From: JAHDVS01 sp964370985 | Lineage (GTDB): Bacteria; Actinomycetota; Thermoleophilia; Gaiellales; Gaiellaceae | Length of the DNA: 64,000 nt | Assembly (NCBI GenBank): GCA_964370985.1 | Contig: CAYJLE010000012.1 | Coordinates: forward strand, 1-64,000 | Direction: 5' to 3' | Shown here: positions 25,397 through 32,827 of the stretch, piece after piece | Position numbering within the stretch: the first letter of the stretch is position 1 | Layout of the letters: every line of letters starts with the position of its first letter | Notes under the pieces: generated by a model | What the model saw: only the letters and a program-made list of their open reading frames with translations | Told to the model about the DNA's origin: nothing | Databases searched by the model: none | Translations under genes and position numbers: made by a program

Positions 25397-25696
25397 ATGA
25401 GGCGTCTGCTCAGCAAGCTGATGAAGCCCGACCCTCGCGAGTGCGAGGAAGTCAGGGCGCTCATGTCCGACCACGTGGACGGCGAGCTCGAGCCGGACCT
25501 GCAACGACGAGTCGGCGACCACGTCAAGTTCTGCCCCCGCTGCCGGCGGGTGCTCTCGAACCTCCAGCACACGCTCGGTAGCCTGAGCCGTCTCCGTGAC
25601 GCCTCGCCGGCGGCCGCCGACAGCGATGAGGTCGCCGAGCGCGTCCGCAGCGCCTGGCGCGAGCGGGTCGACTCCGATCGCCGGATCGGGGGATGA
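25397..25696 (+). CDS. zinc-binding anti-sigma factor (zf-HC2)
   Basis: A 99-residue protein with the ZAS motif: C17 in RECEEV, then HVKFCPRC giving HxxxCxxC. This motif binds zinc and in RsrA-type proteins releases sigma on thiol oxidation. No membrane helix is present, so it is cytosolic like RsrA. It is transcribed away from its presumed sigma partner; the 117 nt between them must hold both promoters. Redox control is inferred from the motif. Confidence 0.85.
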   Translation: MRRLLSKLMKPDPRECEEVRALMSDHVDGELEPDLQRRVGDHVKFCPRCRRVLSNLQHTLGSLSRLRDASPAAADSDEVAERVRSAWRERVDSDRRIGG

Positions 25697-25776
25697 CCGC
25701 CGCGGGCTCCTGCCTTCGGATCGCGCTCGGCTTCGCGGGCCAGACCGACGAACGCCGGCTGCGCGACGCGCTTCGA

Positions 25777-25800
25777 GCGACCGCCCCCTCAGGCGGTCGC
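25777..25800. terminator. bidirectional terminator overlapping a stop codon
   Basis: A perfect 9-bp stem GCGACCGCC/GGCGGTCGC with a six-base loop lies between the anti-sigma gene and the converging hypothetical gene. The loop contains the latter's stop codon (25789-25791). Confidence 0.65.
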
Positions 25801-26115
25801 TGAGAGGAACGCGGGAGACACTGCCGCCCGCGCTCGCTCCTCGTCGCCGAGCTCGAGGAGCGCCTGCTCGGTCCGCAGCCGGCGCTCCAGCTCCGCCCCG
25901 TGCCCGTCGAAGGCGGACAACGCCGTGGCGAGGAGATCGACACGCTGGAGCTCGCTCAGGGGGCGGCCCTCCAGCTCGCATCGCCCGAAGCCGGCGATCA
26001 GGATCTCCGCGAGACGGGTGGCTGCAGCCGTCGTCGCGGTCGAGGAGAACGCGCCGTCCCGGGCGCCGGCGGCGCGGTGGGAGCGGCCGTTGGGAGAGAT
26101 GGTCGCGATCGACAT
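25789..26115 (-). CDS. small protein of unknown function
   Basis: A 108-residue protein with a good Shine-Dalgarno (AAGGAG) before the ATG at 26115. The C-terminal two thirds are helical and charged (LAEILIAGFGRCELEGRPL, RLRTEQALLELGDEERARA) with one cysteine. No signal peptide or membrane helix. I recognise no family. It is the last gene of the minus-strand block headed by the membrane proteins and the AhpD-YjeF fusion, 71 nt after the fusion. Confidence 0.6.
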   Translation of the reverse strand: MSIATISPNGRSHRAAGARDGAFSSTATTAAATRLAEILIAGFGRCELEGRPLSELQRVDLLATALSAFDGHGAELERRLRTEQALLELGDEERARAAVSPAFLSATA

Positions 26116-26186
26116 GAGAGTGCTCCTTCGTGGTGGGTCGGTTGCACCTTCGACCCGGCGGAGCGGGCCGGAGATTCGCGCCGCTG

Positions 26187-27437
26187 CTAGATGGCGACGC
26201 GCAGCAATGCCCCGGGCGAGAACGGCGACGTGTAGGGGACCCCGAGGAGCTCGAAGACGCGCGACGGCACGGAGAGATCGGCGAGGTAGAGCTCACCGAC
26301 GGCCTGCCAGCCATCCCCGCTCCGCAGCCCCTGCTTCGGCGCGGCGAGCGTCAGCGTCGCCTCCGCACGGATGTGCGGCTGGCGGAGCGACCCGCTCTCG
26401 AGCTCGAGGCCCGATGGCGTGTCGAGCGAGATCACGCGGGCGCCGGCCGCACTGCGGATCAGCGCCGCCGCGCCGCCGCGAGGGTCGCCCCGGAGGCTGT
26501 AGCCGAGGAGAGCGTCGAGGAGCAGATCGCCGTCGAGCCTGCCGTCGTCACCCGAGACCCGTACGCCCATCCGGGTGAGGATGGCGAGCTGCGCTCGCGT
26601 GACCGGCGCGAGGCGCTCGACGGGCGTCGCGAGGCGCACGTCGATCGCGGCGCCCGCGACAGCAAGGTGACGTGCCGCGACGAGGCCCCCGCCGCCGTTG
26701 CCGCCGGGCCCCGCGAGAACGACGATCCGCCGGCCGGCGACGCTGCCGCCGAGCCGGCCGCGTGCGAGCTCCGCGAAGTTCCGTCCCGCGTTCTCCATCA
26801 TCCGCTCCAGCGTGATCCCGAGCTCCTCGATCATCAGGCGGTCCAACTCCCGCATCTGGGCGACCGAGAGCCACGGGAGCTCGTCCGGGCGCACGACGGG
26901 GAGATCGGGCAGGCCCGAGGGCGCGTAGCGGCGCCGCTCCCGCAGCGCCACCGGCCAGCCGTCCTCGAGCTCGACGCCGAGGCCGTCGGCCACGCGGTTC
27001 ACGTAGTTGAAGTAGGCGACCACCTGGTTGACGTCGACGATCGCGCGGTCGTCGAGCCCGGCGGATCTCAGCGCCTCGACGTCACGCTCCGACACGGCGC
27101 CCGGCGCACGGGTCAGCGCGAGCGCGTACCGGACCGGTGCGGCCAGGCGAGGCGCGAGCCGCCCCGGTTCTCCGGAGGCGACCGCCTCCGCGAGCGCGGG
27201 GTCGCCCGACTCACGAGCGAGCGCCGCGCCGTGGTGCACGACTCAGTAGTGGCAGTCGTTGGCGGCGGAGACGGCCACCGCGATCGCTTCCCGCTCCGCG
27301 CGCGACAGCGGCGAGTCGCCGAACATGATCGTGCGGTAGAGGGCCGCGTGCGCGTCCATCGCGGCCGCGTTCAGGGAGTGGGAGGCGAGGATGTTGGCAA
27401 GCCCTCCCGACTCCGATGCCGTGCGTACCCAGGTCAT
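26187..27437 (-). CDS. AhpD-like selenoprotein fused to a YjeF N-terminal domain
   Basis: Two ORFs (27246-27437 and 26187-27239) joined by an in-frame TGA at 27243-27245 read as a 416-residue protein. Residues 1 to about 160 are an AhpD/CMD peroxidase-related domain with AANDC62-HY-U65 followed by V-V-H-H, then YFNYVNRVADGLG, exactly as in the protein at 8.1-8.6 kb. Residues about 190-416 are a YjeF_N (NAD(P)HX epimerase) domain: MMENAGRNFAELA, GPGGNGGGGLVAARHL, LDTPSG and AAPKQGL. The usual NNGGDG core is changed to GNGGGG, while the catalytic-type Asp (LDTPSG) and Lys (APKQGL) remain. Repair of damaged NAD(P)H combined with peroxide or thiol chemistry is a sensible but unproven role. Confidence 0.86.
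27203..27226 (-). promoter_or_regulatory. weak candidate SECIS hairpin
   Basis: Seventeen nt after the UGA an imperfect stem can be drawn, with core GCUC/GAGU around a loop GCUCGU whose GU falls at +29/+30. Internal mismatches make it the weakest of the six. Confidence 0.3.
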
Positions 27438-27504
27438 GCGTTCCCTCCGTTCTCGGTCATGTCCCGGGGCGAAAAGTGTGCCCGTAACGAGTGGCGGGGG
27501 GCAG

Positions 27505-27522
27505 GGGCGCCGGAAAGCGCCC
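27505..27522 (-). terminator. hairpin after the SRPBCC gene
   Basis: A 6-bp GGGCGC/GCGCCC stem with loop CGGAAA lies 27 nt past the stop of the SRPBCC gene on the minus strand. It may attenuate read-through into the AhpD-YjeF gene. Confidence 0.4.
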
Positions 27523-27548
27523 GCCGCCCGCCTCGAGCCGGCCTTCAG

Positions 27549-27986
27549 CTAGGCGCTCTCACCCAGCTCCTTGATGCGGCCGATCGTCCTGGTCATCTCG
27601 TCCCCAACCTGGAGCCCGGTCATGGACTGCATCATGGGGCCCAGCATCGGAGGCGACTTCATCGCCAGGTGGACGTGCGTCGCCCCGTTCTCGGCCGCGA
27701 GGTCGAGGCTGCCCTTCATGCCCATGCCCATGGCCAGCAGCGGCCCCGGCCCCGCCTTCCAGCGGAGCCTCTTCCCGGGCGCAGCCTCCACGACTTTGAT
27801 CTTGCCGTTCAGGTTGCCGATACGGGCGGCGAACGACTGCCCCCGGCTCACGGGCGAGACGGCCTTCCCCTCGAGCCCCCGCAGGGGGGTCAGCCACCGC
27901 TCCCAGCCGTTCGGATCCTGGATCAGGCTCGTCCAGATCTCCTCGGCGCTGGCGCGGACGGTGATGTCTCTCTTGATGGTTGCCAT
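27549..27986 (-). CDS. SRPBCC (START-like) protein
   Basis: A 145-residue single-domain helix-grip protein with the family opening KRDITVRASAEEIWTSLIQDP and a long C-terminal helix. Such proteins bind hydrophobic ligands or act as cyclases or chaperones of cofactor insertion (CoxG-like). A run of methionines (LLAMGMGMKGS, MLGPMMQSM) lines the predicted pocket, which is unusual. A very strong Shine-Dalgarno (AAGGAGGAG) precedes the ATG. It lies between the two membrane proteins and the AhpD-YjeF selenoprotein. A related domain is encoded at 31.2 kb across the divergent promoter. Confidence 0.8.
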   Translation of the reverse strand: MATIKRDITVRASAEEIWTSLIQDPNGWERWLTPLRGLEGKAVSPVSRGQSFAARIGNLNGKIKVVEAAPGKRLRWKAGPGPLLAMGMGMKGSLDLAAENGATHVHLAMKSPPMLGPMMQSMTGLQVGDEMTRTIGRIKELGESA

Positions 27987-28034
27987 GGTGACTCCTCCTT
28001 CGTTGTCGCCGTGCGTGACGTCGCCGTGCCGGTC

Positions 28035-28673
28035 TCAGCCGGCTCGCGGCTCCTCTCCGGGAAGCTGGCGGATCCTCGCGGCCTGGAAGCGCAGGACGCG
28101 AACGATCGTCGCGAGGCCCAGGAGAATTGCGAACAGGTAGATGGCGACCCCGAGACGTCGAACTCCCTCGAGCACGACGAACCGTTCCTCGGATGCGGCG
28201 AGCGATGCTCCGGAAGACTCGACGTCGGCGGCGAAGACGAGATGGAGGACGGAGGCGACGACCAGCGTCGCCGTCGCCGCCATCATCAGCGCAAGGAAGA
28301 GCTTCCCCGTCAGCGGCAGCCGGAGCGTCTGCACGGCGCGCTGCGCCGCCTCCTGCACTCCGCCGCCGCCGGAGCGGAACTGGCCGAGGATGCGGGCGAT
28401 GGCGAACGCGACCGCCGAGAGCACCGTGGCGAAGCCCAGGAACATGATCCCGGCCTGGAGGTGCTGGAGCGCCGCGATCGTGTCGGCCGCCCCTGTGTTC
28501 GCGATCCTGCCCGCCCGGACGGTGCCGATCGCCATGCCCGCCCCGAACAGCCCGAGCGCCATGAGCAGCATCGGGAGCCAGAGCAACCGCCCGACCCTCT
28601 GGGGCAGCGTGTAGCCGGGCGAGCGGGTGGCGGTGTCGACCCTGAATGTGGACTGCGCGGTGAGCGTGGTCAC
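28035..28673 (-). CDS. four-helix membrane protein of unknown function
   Basis: A 212-residue protein with four predicted membrane helices (about 31-52, 70-92, 118-140, 175-197). It matches the C-terminal four helices of the next gene upstream: LPQRVGRLLWLPMLLMA and GGGGVQEAAQRAVQTLRLP followed by KLFLALMMA correspond to LPPQAMARLMWKPMLAMG and GGGSVQESLGLLVKTLRFP followed by KLFLALMLG. So the pair arose by duplication. It starts with GTG 3 nt after the upstream stop, with GGGAGG in the end of that gene. I know no name for the family. Confidence 0.75.
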   Translation of the reverse strand: MTTLTAQSTFRVDTATRSPGYTLPQRVGRLLWLPMLLMALGLFGAGMAIGTVRAGRIANTGAADTIAALQHLQAGIMFLGFATVLSAVAFAIARILGQFRSGGGGVQEAAQRAVQTLRLPLTGKLFLALMMAATATLVVASVLHLVFAADVESSGASLAASEERFVVLEGVRRLGVAIYLFAILLGLATIVRVLRFQAARIRQLPGEEPRAG

Positions 28674-28676
28674 CGT

Positions 28677-29600
28677 CTACCTCCCTGTCTCGATGATCTG
28701 CTTGATCCGCCAGTGCTGGAAGCCGAGCACCGTCCCGATCGTGAAGAGCGCGAGGACGATGCCGGAGAGGAGGATCCCGACGCTGAGCTCCCGCAGCGGA
28801 CCGAGCCAGGCGAACCAGGTGGCCGGGTCGTCCGCGTACGCAGCGATCCCGTAGAGCACGAACTGGGCCACACCCAGCAGGAGACCGCCGAGCATGAGAG
28901 CGAGGAAAAGCTTCGCGCTGGTCGGGAACCGGAGCGTCTTCACGAGCAGCCCCAGCGACTCCTGCACCGAGCCGCCGCCTTCGCGAAGCCCGGCGAGGAT
29001 CGAGCCGAGCAGGAACGTGATCCCGGCGAGCAGCATCGCCTCGCCGAGAAACTGCGTGCCCTGCGTCCAGGCCGACAGAGCCTGGCGCGACCCTGCGTCG
29101 CTCGCCGCCGCGTTCACGATCGAGAGCGCGAGCCCGACCGCGACGAAGATCGCGCCCATGGCGAGCATGGGCTTCCACATCAGCCGCGCCATCGCCTGGG
29201 GCGGCAGCAGACCGGGCGCCCGCCGGGAGACCTGGGCCCTCCCGAACGGGGTCTCGACGTCGCCCGGCCGGAGCTCCTCGGGCTCGGCCGCGGCCTTCAG
29301 CACGGGGAGAACCTCCCTGACCGCGGCGACCCTCATCGTGAGGTGGACGAGGATCCCGAGGAGCGTGACGGCGATCGCGAGCTTGAGCGTTCCGAAGCCG
29401 GCCGTAGCGAGACCGAACGTCCCCAGCAGGTGATCGCCGCTCGCCTCCCCGCCCGCGACCAGAACGTTGACGGCCAGGGCCACCGCGGTGAGCGAGACGC
29501 CTCCGAGCCCGGCCGCGACGCCGATCGCGCGGTGGCGCGAGCGGGGCGCCGCCCGGGCTGACGTCCCGCTCAGATCGGTCAGATCGCTGAGAGCTGTCAT
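28677..29600 (-). CDS. six-helix membrane protein, paralogue of the next gene
   Basis: A 307-residue integral membrane protein with six predicted helices. The last four align with the gene at 28035-28673. The ATG at 29600 (MTALSDLTDL) follows a strong GGGAGG; the frame is open six codons further. It is the first gene of a minus-strand operon (this gene, the four-helix paralogue, SRPBCC, AhpD-YjeF, small protein) and is divergent from the second MerA-like selenoprotein with 127 nt between starts. No transporter or enzyme motif is seen. Inference: a membrane complex whose redox partners are encoded beside it. Confidence 0.75.
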   Translation of the reverse strand: MTALSDLTDLSGTSARAAPRSRHRAIGVAAGLGGVSLTAVALAVNVLVAGGEASGDHLLGTFGLATAGFGTLKLAIAVTLLGILVHLTMRVAAVREVLPVLKAAAEPEELRPGDVETPFGRAQVSRRAPGLLPPQAMARLMWKPMLAMGAIFVAVGLALSIVNAAASDAGSRQALSAWTQGTQFLGEAMLLAGITFLLGSILAGLREGGGSVQESLGLLVKTLRFPTSAKLFLALMLGGLLLGVAQFVLYGIAAYADDPATWFAWLGPLRELSVGILLSGIVLALFTIGTVLGFQHWRIKQIIETGR

Positions 29601-29727
29601 TCGTGCCTCCCGTGTCATCGCGCGGCTTGCGCGCTATCGGTTCTTCCCGGCGTACGACCCGCGAGGGCGAGCGCGGGATTCGCCTGGGCCCCGCCGGGCG
29701 CTGGCCGCCGGCCCGTAGACTGCGGCC

Positions 29728-31095
29728 ATGCTGAGGCGGAAACGGGACTCGTTCGACGTCGCCGTGATCGGCTGCGGCATGGGCGGCTGGGCAGGGGTCG
29801 CCGCAGCCCGCCGTCGTGGCGCCCGGGTCGCCCTGTTCGAGAGCGGCCCGGTCGGCGGCACCTGAATCACGCGGGGGTGCATCCCCACGAAGGCCCTGGT
29901 CAGGGCCGCGGAGATCGCCCATGACCTACGGAGGGCCTCGGAGTTCGGGATCGTGGCCGGCTCCGTGAGCGTGGACTTCCCGGCGGTCATGTCGCGGGTG
30001 CGCCGCGTGATCGACGACGGCATCGCCTTCTACGAGAGCCAGATCGAGCGGGACGACGGCGTCGAGCTCTTCCGTGAGCCCGCGCGCTTCTCGTCCGAGC
30101 GCTCGCTGGTGAGCGGGGGCCGCGAGGTCGGGTTCGCCCACGCGCTCATCGCGAGCGGGGCCCGGCCGGTGCGCCCCGCGATCCCCGGCCTCGACGGGAT
30201 CCCCTACGCGACGAGCGACGAGCTGCTTGCCGCAACCGAGCTCCCGAACCACCTCCTCTGCCTCGGGGCCGGCGCGATCTCGCTCGAGTTCGCTCAGGCG
30301 TACAGGCGGCTCGGCGCCGACGTCACGATCGTCCTTCGCGGCCCGCGACTGCTCCGGGGTGAGGACGCGGAGCTGACGGAGCTCCTGCGCGGCTACCTCG
30401 AGGAGGAGGGCATCCGCGTCGAGACGAACGCGGCCGTGGAGCAGATCGAGACCGACCGCGGACGTATCACCGTCGTCAGCACCGACGGACGCACGTTCGC
30501 CGGCGACCGCCTGCTCGTCGCGACCGGGCGCGAGCCCGCCGTCGACACCCTCGGCCTCGACGGGATCGGGGTCGCCAGCGGGCCGTCAGGAGTCGTCGTC
30601 GACAGCAGGCTGCGAACGAGCGTGCCGCACGTCTACGCGATCGGGGACGCGATCGGCGGTTGGATGTTCACCCATGTCGCGACCTACGAGGCGCCGATCG
30701 CCGTCGCCAACATGCTCGACGGGGCCGGGCTCGAGCCGGACTACCGGGTGATCCCCAGAGTGGTGTTCACCGACCCGGAGCTCGCGGGCGCGGGCCTGAC
30801 CGAGGAACAGGCGGTCGCGAGCGGCCGCCGCGTCGAGGTGCGCCGCCACGACGTCGGCCGCGTCGGGAAGGCGCGGGCGCTCGGTGATCGCCGCGGGCGG
30901 GTGAAGCTCGTGCTCGACGCCGACAGCGGCGAGGTCCTCGGCGCCCACATCCTGGCTCGCCACGGCGCCGACCTCCTGCCCGGCCCGATGGTCGCCATGA
31001 ACACGGCGGAGCGCACGCTCGCCCCGCTGCTCTCGACGATCCACCCGCATCCGACGCTGTCGGAGGCGGTCAAGGTCGCGGCGCGCCCGCGCTGA
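29728..31095 (+). CDS. second MerA-like flavin disulfide reductase, selenoprotein (UxxxxC)
   Basis: A 455-residue pyridine nucleotide-disulfide oxidoreductase interrupted by a TGA at 29863-29865. Read through, the active site is GGT-U46-ITRG-C51-IPTK. FAD motif VIGCGMGG, NAD(P) motif LCLGAGAISLEFAQAY, second FAD motif VYAIGDA and the C-terminal His-Glu pair (HPHPTLSE) are intact. It is a clear paralogue of the protein at 15.2 kb and shares Sec at the same site, but lacks a C-terminal Cys pair. A TAGACT box 6 nt before the ATG suggests a leaderless message. The gene is divergent from the membrane-protein operon and followed by an SRPBCC gene. Confidence 0.88.
29870..29889 (+). promoter_or_regulatory. 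candidate SECIS hairpin
   Basis: A stem of four G-C pairs (GGGG/CCCC) around the loop UGCAU, extended by an outer CG/CG pair past mismatches, starts 5 nt after the UGA. It has the same inner stem and loop as the paralogue at 15.3 kb. Confidence 0.38.
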
Positions 31096-31188
31096 GCCGA
31101 TCGGGCCGCACGGGACCGCTCTGAATCTCCGTCTGCCCGGCGAGGGTCGAACGGCGGTGAGCGTCGGCAGTCGAGCGAAGGAGCAGCC

Positions 31189-31629
31189 ATGGCACTGATT
31201 CGCGAGAGCATCGAGATCCCCGTTACCCCGGACGAGATCTGGGGGCTGATCGGAGACCCGGGACGCGTCGGCGAGTGGGTGCCGGCCCTGTCCGGCTCGA
31301 GCGCGACGACGGACGGGCGAGCCTGCACGACCGCCGAAGGCGCCGAGATCCTCGAGCGCGTGCTCGAGCACTCCGACGAGGAGCGCTTCTACACGTACGC
31401 GGTCGTGGCCTCGCCGTTTCCGCTGCGGTCGTACGTCTCGAGCCTCTCCGTGCAGCCGCACGGCCGCGGCTCGCGGGTCGATTGGACGGCAGATTTCGAG
31501 CCGGATGAGCCGGAGCAGGAGGACGGGTTGCGGACCGCCTTCAGCCAGGTCTACCGAGGCGGGCTCGACGCGCTCCGTGAGCGCTTCGAGGCGCCGGTGG
31601 CGCCGGCCGAGGCGGGCGCCCGGGGCTGA
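31189..31629 (+). CDS. SRPBCC (START-like) protein
   Basis: A 146-residue polyketide-cyclase/dehydrase-type helix-grip protein (IRESIEIPVTPDEIWGLIGDPGRVGEWVP), with the usual beta-sheet and a long C-terminal helix. Good Shine-Dalgarno (AAGGAG). It lies 93 nt after the second MerA-like selenoprotein on the same strand and converges on the GrdB-like selenoprotein gene with 73 nt between stops. Its ligand is unknown. Having an SRPBCC gene on each side of the divergent promoter suggests both serve the same system. Confidence 0.8.
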   Translation: MALIRESIEIPVTPDEIWGLIGDPGRVGEWVPALSGSSATTDGRACTTAEGAEILERVLEHSDEERFYTYAVVASPFPLRSYVSSLSVQPHGRGSRVDWTADFEPDEPEQEDGLRTAFSQVYRGGLDALRERFEAPVAPAEAGARG

Positions 31630-31702
31630 TCTCCGGCGCAGCGCGGCGCGCCCGGCCGTGCGCAGGCCGGGGGTGGACCCGGCGACGGGCCCGCCCCCGG
31701 TC

Positions 31703-32503
31703 TCAGTCCGCCTCTTTCCTGAGCTGCCGCTCGCGCAGGTCGTCCTTCGTCCAGCGGAAGCCGAGGTCGACGATCGTGCCCGGCGGGTGGGCACGCGTCG
31801 CCTCCCGCAGGCAGGCCTCGAGGACGGCCCGCTGCGTCGCCTTGTCGCCGACGTCGCCGAGCGTGAGCCCGAAGGGGTGCTCCACGAGGCACGCGAGCGA
31901 CGGCCGAACGAGCTCCGTGATCTCCCGCGACAGGCTGAGCGAGACCGTCGCCAGGCCGTGCTCGTCGAGGACTCTCTGGAGCAGCCCCACGGACTGCTGG
32001 CACACCGGTCAGGCCGGGACGAGCAGCGCGAGGTCGACCGCATCGGCGAGGAGCTTCCTCGCCACCTCCGGGCCGGTGTCGTCGCGAAGCGGCTTCGGAT
32101 CGGGGATGTAGCCCATGAAAGAGAACGCACGCGGAGCGACCTCGCCGATCACGCCGTCACCGGCGAGGCGACGGAGGAGCCCGAGCGGGAAGACGACGTC
32201 GGGGTCGAGAGCCGCCCTGCGGCGGTCGTAGCCCCCGTGGCTCAGCCGGATCTCTTCCGACGCGGCAGGAAGCTCGCGGTAGGAGTGATCACCCTCGGCG
32301 CCGAGGTGGAAGCGCGGCTGCCCCGGCAGATACGCCCCCGCGGTCGAGACGAGCGCGACCCGGGCCCGACAGAGCGGCACTCCCGGCGCGCGACGCGGGG
32401 AGGGCTCTGCGAACACCGCCCAGTCGAACCCGGGATAGGAGCCCGCGCGCACGTGATCGCGCTCGACGCGGGCGAACCCGGCGCACGGAGTCAGATCCGT
32501 CAC
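31703..32503 (-). CDS. GrdB-like (glycine/betaine/proline reductase B family) selenoprotein (UxxC)
   Basis: A 266-residue protein with a TGA at 32009-32011. Read through it gives LLVPA-U165-PVC168-QQSVGLL, matching the UxxC redox site of the selenoprotein B family of glycine/betaine/sarcosine/D-proline reductases. FSFMGYIPDPKPL upstream and GLATVSLSL downstream are further family segments. The GTG at 32503 has AGGA at the right distance. It is much shorter than clostridial GrdB and there are no grdA, grdC, grdD or grdE genes nearby, so it is not a Stickland reductase here; a stand-alone reductive or C-S/Se enzyme is more likely. An unrecognised TGA would leave only a 100-residue fragment. Confidence 0.87.
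31980..31998 (-). promoter_or_regulatory. candidate SECIS hairpin, good stem
   Basis: An uninterrupted 8-bp stem AGCAGUCC/GGGCUGCU (one G-U pair) with apical GUG lies 11-29 nt after the UGA. Position, stem length and GU in the loop fit bacterial SECIS well. Confidence 0.6.
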
Positions 32504-32827
32504 GTCCTGAGCCACACTACCGGGAGCCGCCCCGCCCCGACGCACGGGCGAGGCGCCGCAGCGCGGAGACGAGCCCGCGCCCGGCCTCGAGCGCCGAGCT
32601 GCCGCAGCGGGGCCAGGGAGCCAGATCGTCGCTCCTCGCCGGCACACACGCCCGGGCGCGCCGTGGAGCGGGGGCGTCCTCCGCACCGCCGGAACGAGCC
32701 GTTCTGTCACCGTTGCCGGCCATGACCGTTTGATGCGGCGAGCGCGCGAACGGATTCGGAGGCGAATCCGCGGAGCGCGGCGCCGCATCTGACCGGTTCG
32801 ACCGGGCAAGCGCGAGAAGGGAGCGGG
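32504..32827. other. 324-nt intergenic region between divergent genes
   Basis: This region separates the GrdB-like gene and the radical SAM operon. It must contain both promoters, but no clear -10/-35 pair, repeat or RNA structure stands out. A 68-codon open frame on the minus strand (32517-32723) has poor start context and no recognisable sequence. Confidence 0.5.

Noticed and set aside
26130..29561. Open frame of 1143 codons on the plus strand
   Set aside because: It lies antisense to at least five well-supported minus-strand genes, is made of Arg/Pro/Asp/Glu-rich low-complexity sequence and has no domain; it is a high-G+C shadow.
15198..31095. Reading the two MerA-like genes as pseudogenes with nonsense mutations
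   Set aside because: Both have the TGA at the identical active-site Cys codon, both keep full-length homology afterwards, and four unrelated genes in the window show the same pattern.
32517..32723. 68-codon minus-strand ORF just upstream of the GrdB-like gene
   Set aside because: No ribosome site, no recognisable sequence and Arg/Ala/Gly-rich composition; treated as intergenic.
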